Shown here: piece after piece, positions 1 to 5,427 of the stretch
How the letters are laid out: the number at the start of each line of letters is the position of its first letter
Numbering within the stretch: position 1 is the stretch's first letter
Assembly (NCBI GenBank): GCA_964511535.1
Contig: CAZEFW010000242.1
Coordinates: forward strand, 1-9,098
DNA length: 9,098 bases
Origin: CAZCFB01 sp964511535
GTDB lineage: Bacteria > Myxococcota_A > Polyangia > GCA-2747355 > CAZCFB01
Direction: 5' to 3'
Notes under the pieces: model-generated
Seen by the model: the letters and a program-made list of their open reading frames with translations, nothing else
Told to the model about the DNA's origin: nothing
Database searches by the model: none
Position numbers and translations under genes: made by a program

Positions 1-80
1 TGAGGGGAGATGGTTGGGCTCGCTTGCGCTCGCCTGGCTTGGGGCTTGAGGGGAGATGGTTGGGCTGGCTCGCGCTCGCC
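1..80. repeat. 46-bp-period direct repeat, two copies
   Basis: Positions 1-34 recur at 47-80 with 32 of 34 bases identical; the first 20 bases (1-20 and 47-66) match exactly. The copies are separated by 12 bases (35-46). The element lies just beyond the stop codon of the HEAT-repeat lipoprotein gene and is cut by the window edge, so further copies may lie to the left. I see no open reading frame of convincing character and no terminator-like hairpin with a T-tract here. The function is unknown. Confidence 0.8.
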
Positions 81-89
81 GACCTCAGA

Positions 90-1508
90 CTACTTGTACT
101 TCTTGTAGAGCCACGCGGCGGCGGCGACGCTGACCCTGGGATCTTTGTCGCCGACTGCGGTGACGGCCAGGTCATGCTCGGGGGCCAGGCGGAGGTTTGC
201 GTTGAGGGCTTGCAGCCGCAGGGCGGGCTCCGTGGCCGCGGTGGCCAGGCGCTTCAGCTCCCGTGATCCCTCGCGCACCTTCTCCTGAGCCAGCAGCTCC
301 GCGGCGGAGAGACAGCGCGGTCCGTCGCTCTCCCCGGCAGCTTTTTTGCTGCACGAGGCAGCCAGCACGGCGCGGGCGGCGCGCACCGCGGCGGTGACGT
401 CACCGTGGGCGCGCGCAGCCCTGGCGGCGGCCATCTTCACCGCGGGGTCGGCGTCCTTCAGGCCGCGGGCGGTGAGCTGACCGGCGACCCGGTCTTCGAG
501 CGTCACCGCGGCGTTGCAGGCCGCGACACGAGCGGGCCCGTCGCCCAGCTCCATTGCCCGGGCGATGGCGTCCAGCGCGGGCTGGACCTCGCCCAGCCTG
601 GCCAGCGCCTTGCCGGCGCCCAGGGCCGTGATCAGGTCCTCGCTGCTGGCGAGCTTGCGCAGCGCCGGCTTGCTCCGGGCATCACCCAGCTTGCCCAGCG
701 CCTCGGCCGCGGCCAGGCGGGCGGCGAGGTAATCGTCCGCCAGGGCCTTCGCCAGCGCCTTGCGTGCGCTGCCCTGTTTGAGCTCGCCCAGCGCGCGGGC
801 AGCGGCGACCCTGACCTCCCGCTCCTTGTCGCCGAGCAGCTTGAGCAGCGGCTCGACGCCGCCAGGCCCGGTGAGCGCCAGGGCGCCCGCCGCGGCGACG
901 CGCACCTCCGCGCTGCCGTCCTTTGCGGCCCCTCCGGCCACGGCGACGGCCCGGTCTCCCGCGATGCGGGCGACCCACTGCACGGCGAGAGCCCTGGCCC
1001 TGGCGGAGGAGGAGCGCAGCTGCTCGTCCAGCACCTCGGCCCCCTGGGGCAACCTCGACAGGGCCACGGCCGCCCAGGTCCGGACGAACTCGTTGGGGTC
1101 GTTGAGGCGCCGGAGCATGTCCCGGAGCAGGGGCGCAGCGTCGGAGCTCCGGACCCCCTGGATCCCGGCCAGGCGCACCTCGGTGTCCCGGTGAGTCAGC
1201 GCCCAGCGCAGCAAGGTCAGGCCGAGGAAGGCGCTCATTTCGCGGTCCCGGCCCACCGCCTGCTCATGTCGCCGGTAGGCGGCCACGGCGGCCCCTGGCT
1301 GGTCCATGGCCATGCGCGAGTGGATCAGCATGCGGTACAGGCCATCGTCCCCCGGACGGCGGCTCAGCCCTTGCTCGATCCTTTTGACCGCGGCGGCGTA
1401 GTCCCCGGCTTCGATGTGGGTGGAGGCGCCCTCAACTTCGGGCAGCGGCTTGCACGCGCACAGGGGCAGCAGCGCGAGGACGGCGTAAAGCAAGGCTCGA
1501 TGAATCAT
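90..1508 (-). CDS. HEAT-repeat lipoprotein with N-terminal TPR-like segment
   Basis: This 472-residue protein starts with a short hydrophobic signal (residues 4-18) ending in the lipobox-like L16-C17-A18-C19, so it is probably lipidated at Cys19 and held in the envelope. Residues 30-85 (GDYAAAVKRIEQGL and the helix after it) look like one or two tetratricopeptide helices. From about residue 105 to the end there are tandem HEAT repeats, marked by recurring D-x-x-V-[RK] turns near residues 108-112, 136-143, 196-203, 226-233, 351-358 and 453-460. An insertion at 380-400 carries Cys386 and Cys399, which could form a disulfide outside the cytoplasm. Such solenoids bind other proteins; no catalytic motif is visible and the partner is unknown. 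The ATG lies 20 bases after the stop of the upstream lipoprotein gene, so the two are probably cotranscribed. The ribosome binding site is weak (AGG about 13 bases upstream). The HEAT fold is clear, the role is not. Confidence 0.88.
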   Translation of the reverse strand: MIHRALLYAVLALLPLCACKPLPEVEGASTHIEAGDYAAAVKRIEQGLSRRPGDDGLYRMLIHSRMAMDQPGAAVAAYRRHEQAVGRDREMSAFLGLTLLRWALTHRDTEVRLAGIQGVRSSDAAPLLRDMLRRLNDPNEFVRTWAAVALSRLPQGAEVLDEQLRSSSARARALAVQWVARIAGDRAVAVAGGAAKDGSAEVRVAAAGALALTGPGGVEPLLKLLGDKEREVRVAAARALGELKQGSARKALAKALADDYLAARLAAAEALGKLGDARSKPALRKLASSEDLITALGAGKALARLGEVQPALDAIARAMELGDGPARVAACNAAVTLEDRVAGQLTARGLKDADPAVKMAAARAARAHGDVTAAVRAARAVLAASCSKKAAGESDGPRCLSAAELLAQEKVREGSRELKRLATAATEPALRLQALNANLRLAPEHDLAVTAVGDKDPRVSVAAAAWLYKKYK

Positions 1509-1528
1509 CCAGTAAATGTACCTGAAGC

Positions 1529-2179
1529 TCAGAGCGCCGCGAAGCCGGCGAGGAGCTGCCCGGCCAGGGTGGGCATGTCCGGCGCGTCGCCCGGGCGCAC
1601 GGCCCTGAGGTAGCTGTTGATCACCGGCCCCCCCGGCTCGAGCCTGCGCCGATTCGGCTGCTGCAGGCTCAGCCGACCCAGCCGGGCCCGGTTGCGGTGG
1701 ATGTAGACGAAGGTCACGGCGCCGTCATCTGCTCGGATGACCAGCCCCGCGCGGGTAAACCGGTCGTCTCGCGCCGCGTCGCCGTCGCGGTCGTGCGTAT
1801 TGTGAAAGAACACCGCCTCCCCCGGAGACGGTGAATCGGTCCGCAAGGAGAGCCCCTCGCCGCGCAGAGCGCGCCGGGACACCTTGCGGCCGAGGCATGC
1901 GGAGATCAGCGTGTGCGTGGCGTGATCCATTTCACCCCGGTAGCGCCAGCCGACGCGCTTCTTGCACCGCCGCGCTGCAGCGTCACCGTCGAGCAGGACA
2001 GGGGAGGCAGCAGGCGCCCGCGCGGCGACCCGCGCCCGGGACTGCTCGCCCATCAATGGATCCCGATCGCTGCCATTGGCCAGCGACGACCGGTAGCTGT
2101 AAGCCGCCCGGTCCCGCCGGATCTCTCCACCCCCGCACCCGAAACCCAGCAAGAGCACCATGACCAAAAAGCGAACCAT
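1529..2179 (-). CDS. Putative lipoprotein with degenerate NlpC/P60 (CHAP-like) domain
   Basis: This 216-residue protein starts at the ATG at 2179, which gives a compact signal (residues 1-14) followed by G12-F13-G14-C15, a slightly atypical lipobox. An in-frame TTG 60 bases upstream would bury the signal, so I rejected it. A basic, low-complexity linker (16-70) leads to a C-terminal domain resembling NlpC/P60-type cell-wall peptidases: a P-x-P-G-E-A-V-F-F-H-N-T segment (117-128), the acidic D-R-D-G-D loop (130-134), a T-R-A-G-L-V-I strand (142-148), then V-T-F-V-Y-I-H (155-161) and a final N-S-Y-L-R helix (188-192). Aligned by eye, the expected D-C-[ST]-G catalytic Cys falls at D85-H86 and the expected T-H-V-G His falls at R143, so both catalytic residues seem lost. 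It may bind peptidoglycan or be structural rather than hydrolyse it. The family assignment rests on remembered motifs and is moderate; the coding call is firmer. Confidence 0.7.
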   Translation of the reverse strand: MVRFLVMVLLLGFGCGGGEIRRDRAAYSYRSSLANGSDRDPLMGEQSRARVAARAPAASPVLLDGDAAARRCKKRVGWRYRGEMDHATHTLISACLGRKVSRRALRGEGLSLRTDSPSPGEAVFFHNTHDRDGDAARDDRFTRAGLVIRADDGAVTFVYIHRNRARLGRLSLQQPNRRRLEPGGPVINSYLRAVRPGDAPDMPTLAGQLLAGFAAL

Positions 2180-2217
2180 CACCGCGATGCTCTCAGCCCC
2201 TGGTCGCCAGCGCAAAT

Positions 2218-2275
2218 TCTGGCATTCAACCAGGACCAATCACTCTGGCATTCTGGCATTCTGGCATTCTGGCAT
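2218..2275. repeat. 8-bp tandem repeat (TCTGGCAT), 4 copies plus 1 outlier
   Basis: Four exact, head-to-tail copies of TCTGGCAT occupy 2244-2275, and one separate copy lies at 2218-2225. On the minus strand, the direction of transcription, the unit reads ATGCCAGA. The array begins one base after the stop codon of the 350-residue gene and lies 64 bases before the start of the lipoprotein gene. It is markedly less GC-rich than its surroundings. The unit length is not a multiple of three, so copy-number change would shift any frame running through it; both flanking genes lie outside the array. It could change intercistronic spacing or mRNA structure. Confidence 0.93.
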
Positions 2276-2276
2276 T

Positions 2277-3329
2277 TCAAAACTCGCCCTCCCGCACCTG
2301 CCCCTTCTTCAACCCCTTGCGAAGCTCCACCACCGTCTCCGGAGTCACGGAGAGGTTCTCGGGCAGCGGGACGTCCCCCTTCTCCTTGCCCATCTCGGCC
2401 ACGCTCTTGAGATCTGCCAGCTTGTCGGAGCCCGCCACAGCTTTGGCCCCGTCGTCGTAGTAGTCGAACCAGGGCAGCCCCGCGTCGTTGTACTCCCGCG
2501 CGGTGGGGGCGACGGTGGGCGGGTCCTGGCCCGTGATTGCGCGCCACACCATGGAGTTGCACAGGTGCACGAAGCAGCGGCTGCCGCGGTCCAGATCCCA
2601 GTCGCTCACCTTGAACGGATCGTCGTAGATCTCCTGGCGCATGCGCCCGCCGGGGGCCAGGCCCATGTCGGCCTCCATTTCGTCGCAGGCCAGCTCGGGC
2701 GGGGCGCAGGCCGCCTGCGCGATGCCGAACGCCGCCCCGGCGCGGGTCAACATCGAGCGCTTCGGGAACCGACGCTCGAACACCTCGCGCTTCATCGGGT
2801 AGACCATGAGCTGCAGCCCCCCCACCTCCGCCTTGCCTGTGATCTGCTCCTCGGCCGAGTACCCCGCGCCCAGGGGCATGGCCACGAACTGCCGGATGAA
2901 CCCCTCCTCCACGCAGTAGCCGTCCAGCCAGGGCTGCTCGGTGGAGACCATGTAGTCCTGCTTGACCCTGGACAGCCCCTCGCGCCAATCATCGCCGGTG
3001 ACCGCGTTGATCTTGCCGGTGGCCACCTTGATGGCGAAGGGGTAGCCGGTGGAGCGGTCCTGGATGTAGCCGGGCGCGAAGTTGAGCCAGGTCGCTTCGG
3101 ACTGGTACATCGGCATCATGACGCCGCCGTGAGTGACCCACCCCCTGGGCACCCGATCGGCGTGGTCGTCCACATGCTTCAGGGGGAACGCGCCGAGGCC
3201 GGGGGGCAGGGGGTAGTCCTTTCCGTCGTCGGGGATGCGCAGGGTGCGCTGCAGCTCTACCCGCAGCTCGGCCCGCTTGTGGACCTTCGGGAACGTGAAC
3301 ACAAGGCCGTTGTTCTTCAGCTCGATCAT
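2277..3329 (-). CDS. Conserved hypothetical protein, 350 aa, function unknown
   Basis: I do not recognise a characterised family. The protein has no signal peptide or membrane helix and looks cytosolic. The distinctive segments read like a conserved family core: an R-T-L-R-I-P-D-D-G block followed by Y-P-L-P-P-G-L-G (residues 28-46), E-Q-P-W-L-D-G (131-137), R-Q-F-V-A-M-P-L-G-A-G-Y with E-E-Q-x-T-G (146-164), L-A-P-G-G-R-M-R-Q-E-I-Y (224-235) and a late L-P-W-F-D-Y-Y-D-D (285-293). From memory, similar unannotated proteins occur in actinobacteria; that is unverified. There is no nucleotide-binding P-loop, HExxH or other standard catalytic motif. The ATG has a strong ribosome binding site (GGAGGA, 3335-3340) and lies 57 bases after the HTH regulator gene on the same strand, so it is probably the regulator's operon partner. 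An ImmA/IrrE-type metalloprotease, the usual partner of this regulator type, is not what is encoded here. Confidence 0.85.
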   Translation of the reverse strand: MIELKNNGLVFTFPKVHKRAELRVELQRTLRIPDDGKDYPLPPGLGAFPLKHVDDHADRVPRGWVTHGGVMMPMYQSEATWLNFAPGYIQDRSTGYPFAIKVATGKINAVTGDDWREGLSRVKQDYMVSTEQPWLDGYCVEEGFIRQFVAMPLGAGYSAEEQITGKAEVGGLQLMVYPMKREVFERRFPKRSMLTRAGAAFGIAQAACAPPELACDEMEADMGLAPGGRMRQEIYDDPFKVSDWDLDRGSRCFVHLCNSMVWRAITGQDPPTVAPTAREYNDAGLPWFDYYDDGAKAVAGSDKLADLKSVAEMGKEKGDVPLPENLSVTPETVVELRKGLKKGQVREGEF

Positions 3330-3334
3330 TGCTC

Positions 3335-3340
3335 TCCTCC
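3335..3340 (-). promoter_or_regulatory. Strong Shine-Dalgarno for the 350-aa protein
   Basis: The minus strand reads GGAGGA, five bases before the ATG at 3329. It is one of the best ribosome binding sites in the window and fixes the start of this gene. Confidence 0.85.
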
Positions 3341-3386
3341 TGCGTTTTTGCCGCCGGCGCCGGGGCGCCGCTGGCGGTCTGCGCCC

Positions 3387-3743
3387 TTACCAGTCGCCGT
3401 CCCGGACCTCGCGCACCAGCCGCAGCACGGCGTGGTCCGGCATCTCGCGCAGCTCCCTGAGCAGCCGGGCGAAAAGCACCGGCCGCTTCAGGATCACCTG
3501 CTGCAATTCGGTGGAGACCTTGCCCGCCAGGGCGAGCAGCAGATCCTCGTCCTCGCCCAGCTCACCGGCCAGGGCGACGATGGTGGCCTCCGACGGTGGC
3601 GCCACCTCCCCGCGCTCCACCTTGCTCAGGTAGGAGGGCTGGATGCCGATCCGGCCGGCAACCTTTCGTACGGAGTAGCCCGCGTCCTCCTCCCTGAGGG
3701 ATTCGCGTCGCTGCCTGAGGTAGCTGCCAAAGGTCTCGCTCAT
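3387..3743 (-). CDS. XRE/Cro-CI family HTH transcriptional regulator
   Basis: This 118-residue protein (from the ATG at 3743) carries an N-terminal lambda-repressor-like HTH at about residues 6-68. The segment Y-S-V-R-K-V-A-G-R-I-G-I followed by P-S-Y-L-S-K-V-E-R-G-E is the typical helix 2-turn-recognition helix, and the P-P-S-E-A-T-I-V-A-L-A that follows is typical of repressors in this family. The C-terminal part (L-L-A-L-A-G-K-V to L-L-R-E-L-R-E-M-P-D-H-A to V-R-E-V-R-D-G-D-W) is a short helical segment, presumably for dimerisation. An in-frame GTG nine codons upstream at 3770 lies inside the operator dyad and was rejected. Neither start has a Shine-Dalgarno sequence, so translation may be leaderless. 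Two overlapping perfect inverted repeats immediately upstream suggest autoregulation. The next gene on this strand encodes the 350-residue unknown protein, probably in the same operon. The DNA-binding role is very likely; the regulon is inferred. Confidence 0.92.
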   Translation of the reverse strand: MSETFGSYLRQRRESLREEDAGYSVRKVAGRIGIQPSYLSKVERGEVAPPSEATIVALAGELGEDEDLLLALAGKVSTELQQVILKRPVLFARLLRELREMPDHAVLRLVREVRDGDW

Positions 3744-3745
3744 GT

Positions 3746-3773
3746 GTTTAGTGTGTACTAAACAGTACACACT
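3746..3773. promoter_or_regulatory. Overlapping inverted repeats, probable HTH operator
   Basis: Two perfect dyads overlap. The first has arms GTTTAGT (3746-3752) and ACTAAAC (3757-3763) around a 4-base centre. The second has arms AGTGTGTAC (3750-3758) and GTACACACT (3765-3773) around TAAACA. They lie between the divergent HTH regulator and phosphoesterase genes, directly before the regulator's ATG and 55 bases before the phosphoesterase ATG. XRE-type dimers typically bind palindromes of this size. Autorepression, with possible control of the divergent gene, is inferred from position. Confidence 0.8.
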
Positions 3774-3778
3774 GTCAA
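3750..3778 (-). promoter_or_regulatory. Candidate promoter of the HTH regulator gene
   Basis: On the minus strand a perfect TTGACA (3778-3773) is followed after 17 bases by CACACT (3755-3750), a weak match to a -10 box. TACACA two bases earlier is an alternative. The predicted transcription start would fall at or next to the ATG at 3743, in keeping with the missing ribosome binding site. The -35 box abuts, and the -10 box lies inside, the operator dyads, so a bound repressor would block polymerase. Confidence 0.5.
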
Positions 3779-3828
3779 GGCACGGAATGGTATGGTTACC
3801 GACGTCGAACCTTCAACCAAGCTGGACC

Positions 3829-5004
3829 ATGCGCCGATTCCTCCTCATCTTTGCCCTGTCGCTGCTGAGCCCCGGGTGCACCGAACTGCCGCCTGTAGCG
3901 GGGTTCACCGCCACCCCCGAGCAGGGCAAGATCCGGCTGACCTGGACCAACCCCGACGACGCCGCGGTCCACCAGGTGGTGGTGGTCCGCGCGCTGGACT
4001 CCGCGCCCGCCGATCCCACCAGCGGCACCGAAGTCTACCGAGGGAAAGGCGCCGCCACCCACCTGGACGGGGATCTCGAGCATGGCAAGCGATACGCCTA
4101 CGCGGCCTTCGCCCTGGACGCCGACGGTGATGCGGCGGACCCGGCCACTGCGTCGGCCACCTGCAGCCACGACCCGTTCACCCTGACCGTGATGCCCGAC
4201 ACCCAGTACCTCAGCCTCTCCTACTTTCCGATCTTCAACTTCAACACCCAGTGGATCGTGGAGCAGAAGAAGAAGCGCAACATCGTGTTCACGCTGCACG
4301 AGGGGGACATCACCCACAACAACACCGACGCCGAGTGGAAGAACGCCTCCATCGCCCTGAGCAAGCTGGACGGCGAGGTGCCCTACGCCCTCAACGTGGG
4401 GAACCACGACATGAAGCCCGGCGGCTCGGGCACCGCGCAGTTCAACAAGTACTTCCCCCTGAGCAAGTTCGCCGCGCTGCCTCACTTCGGCGGGAGCTAC
4501 CCGGCGGGCAAGATGGACAGCGCCTACTACCTGTTCACCGGGGCCGGGACCGACTGGCTCATCCTGTCGCTGATCTACGACCCCCCCGCGGACGTGCTCG
4601 CCTGGGCTGACGCGGTGGTGGCCAGGCACCCGCGCCACCGGGTCATCGTGCTGACCCACGCCTACCTCGGCCCCAGCGGCAAGCGCACCAGCCCGGGGGA
4701 GCGCATCTGGAAGGGGCTGGTGGCCAGGCACGCCGGCATGACCCTGACCTTCAACGGCCACTACATCGGCGGCGTGGCGGCCCGGCTGGTGAGCGACGGC
4801 GACAAGGGGAACAAGGTCTACCAGATGTTCACCAACTACCAGCACGCCCAGGTCAGCGGCTACGGCATGATGCGGCTGCTGAAGGTCGACCGGGTAAATC
4901 GCAAGATCTCAGTTGAGAGCTACGCGCCCATCAAGGACTGGGCGCTCACCGACGCTGCCAACCGGTTCGAGCTCACCGACGTGGCGCTGGGGCCGGTGAA
5001 GTGA
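3829..5004 (+). CDS. Calcineurin-like metallophosphoesterase lipoprotein
   Basis: This 391-residue protein starts at the ATG at 3829, where a signal (M-R-R-F-L-L, hydrophobic to residue 13) runs into S14-P15-G16-C17, a plausible lipobox. In-frame ATGs at 3742 and 3787 would add a non-signal leader. Residues 22-115 form a fibronectin type III-like domain (P-V-A-G-F-T-A-T-P, I-R-L-T-W-T-N-P, Y-A-Y-A-A-F-A-L-D). The catalytic domain follows with its metal-site motifs in order: P-D124-T-Q126, G159-D160 with H163, G191-N192-H193-D194, T276-H277 and G310-H311. These match the dimetal phosphoesterase fold. The last motif is G-H-Y rather than G-H-x-H, a variation I associate with this secreted subfamily. 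The N-Y-Q and G-Y-G-M-M-R-L-L segments (337-351) match its C-terminal core. It probably hydrolyses a phosphoester in the periplasm or at the cell surface; the substrate is unknown. Its stop overlaps the next gene's GTG start. Confidence 0.9.
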   Translation: MRRFLLIFALSLLSPGCTELPPVAGFTATPEQGKIRLTWTNPDDAAVHQVVVVRALDSAPADPTSGTEVYRGKGAATHLDGDLEHGKRYAYAAFALDADGDAADPATASATCSHDPFTLTVMPDTQYLSLSYFPIFNFNTQWIVEQKKKRNIVFTLHEGDITHNNTDAEWKNASIALSKLDGEVPYALNVGNHDMKPGGSGTAQFNKYFPLSKFAALPHFGGSYPAGKMDSAYYLFTGAGTDWLILSLIYDPPADVLAWADAVVARHPRHRVIVLTHAYLGPSGKRTSPGERIWKGLVARHAGMTLTFNGHYIGGVAARLVSDGDKGNKVYQMFTNYQHAQVSGYGMMRLLKVDRVNRKISVESYAPIKDWALTDAANRFELTDVALGPVK

Positions 5005-5390
5005 GCGCCATCCTGGAGCGGCTGCGGGCGGTGGCCCGCCATCGCCTCGCCAAGTGGTTCGTGCTGGGCGCGGTGATCCTGCTGGTGGTGCGGGTGGTGG
5101 CCGGGCTGCCGAGCACCGTGGAGGTGTCCTATCACCTGGGCGCGGCGGGGGACGGCCTGCAGCGGCTTGCCCTGCGCTACGTGGGTGAGGACGGCGAGCA
5201 GGTGCGCCGGGCTGCCTTCTCCTACACCAGCGAGGCGCCGGGGGAGGTTCAGGTGCACCAGGTGCAGCTGCTGCCCGGCGATTACCGGGTGGAGGTGGAC
5301 CTCGCGTACGCCGCGGGAAAGGCCGAGCGCATCTCCCGCCCGCTCATCGTGCGGGGATCAGGCAAAGTCAGCGTCTTCCTGGATCGATAA
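5001..5390 (+). CDS. Small single-pass membrane protein, unknown function
   Basis: This 129-residue protein starts at a GTG that overlaps the TGA of the phosphoesterase gene (GTGA), which suggests translational coupling. A basic N-terminus (R8, R10, H14, R15, K18) precedes one hydrophobic helix (about residues 19-35). By the positive-inside rule, the remainder lies outside the cytoplasm. Residues 38-129 are rich in alternating beta-type residues (V-E-V-S-Y-H-L, L-A-L-R-Y-V, L-P-G-D-Y-R-V-E-V-D-L, S-V-F-L-D), compatible with a small beta-sandwich resembling PEGA-type carbohydrate- or protein-contact modules. I do not recognise a named family. Its position between an envelope phosphoesterase and fmt suggests that it partners the former. 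Confidence 0.78.
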   Translation: MSAILERLRAVARHRLAKWFVLGAVILLVVRVVAGLPSTVEVSYHLGAAGDGLQRLALRYVGEDGEQVRRAAFSYTSEAPGEVQVHQVQLLPGDYRVEVDLAYAAGKAERISRPLIVRGSGKVSVFLDR

Positions 5391-5397
5391 TCGGCGC

Positions 5398-5403
5398 TAT
5401 ACT
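5398..5403 (+). promoter_or_regulatory. Possible -10 box upstream of fmt
   Basis: TATACT differs from the consensus TATAAT at one base and lies in the 37-base gap between the preceding gene and fmt, 24 bases before the GTG start. No good -35 sequence stands about 17 bases upstream, so this is a weak call. If real, it would separate the housekeeping genes from the envelope genes. Confidence 0.3.
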
Positions 5404-5414
5404 GCATCGCTCGC

Positions 5415-5420
5415 GGAGGT
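5415..5420 (+). promoter_or_regulatory. Shine-Dalgarno deciding the fmt start
   Basis: GGAGGT lies 7 bases before the GTG at 5428. It selects that codon over the internal ATG at 5458 and over the long upstream extension of the open frame, which overlaps the preceding gene. Confidence 0.85.
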
Positions 5421-5427
5421 GCGTCAG

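Noticed and set aside
405..1613. 402-codon open frame on the plus strand opposite the HEAT lipoprotein gene
   Set aside because: It is a GC-rich antisense shadow: the product is Gly/Ala/Arg/Gln-rich low complexity with no domain, whereas the minus strand encodes clear HEAT repeats.
2180..2239. Upstream TTG start giving the degenerate NlpC/P60 lipoprotein 20 extra residues
   Set aside because: It would place 20 polar residues before the signal sequence; the ATG at 2179 begins the hydrophobic signal directly.
2244..2275. CRISPR array
   Set aside because: The 8-bp units are head-to-tail without unique spacers and there is no cas gene; it is a simple tandem repeat.
3351..3377. GC-rich hairpin (CGGCGCC/GGCGCCG) between the HTH and 350-residue genes as a terminator
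   Set aside because: On the transcribed minus strand the stem is followed by A residues, not T, so it is not an intrinsic terminator. It may be an mRNA structure between the genes.
3387..3743. Type II toxin-antitoxin pair (HTH antitoxin plus toxin)
   Set aside because: The partner is a 350-residue protein without toxin-like motifs, far larger than usual toxins, so there is no sequence support.
2160..3761. 533-codon open frame on the plus strand across the unknown gene and HTH gene
   Set aside because: It runs antisense to two genes with recognisable start signals and domains; its His/Leu/Gly/Gln-rich composition is typical of a shadow frame.
3742..3828. Longer phosphoesterase protein starting at the ATG at 3742 or 3787
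   Set aside because: The extra residues are not signal-like, and the 3742 start lies inside the HTH gene's start region and operator; the ATG at 3829 begins a standard lipoprotein signal.
3796..4845. 349-codon minus-strand frame inside the phosphoesterase gene
   Set aside because: The plus strand carries the complete set of phosphoesterase motifs; this frame is Val/Gly/His-rich with no domain.
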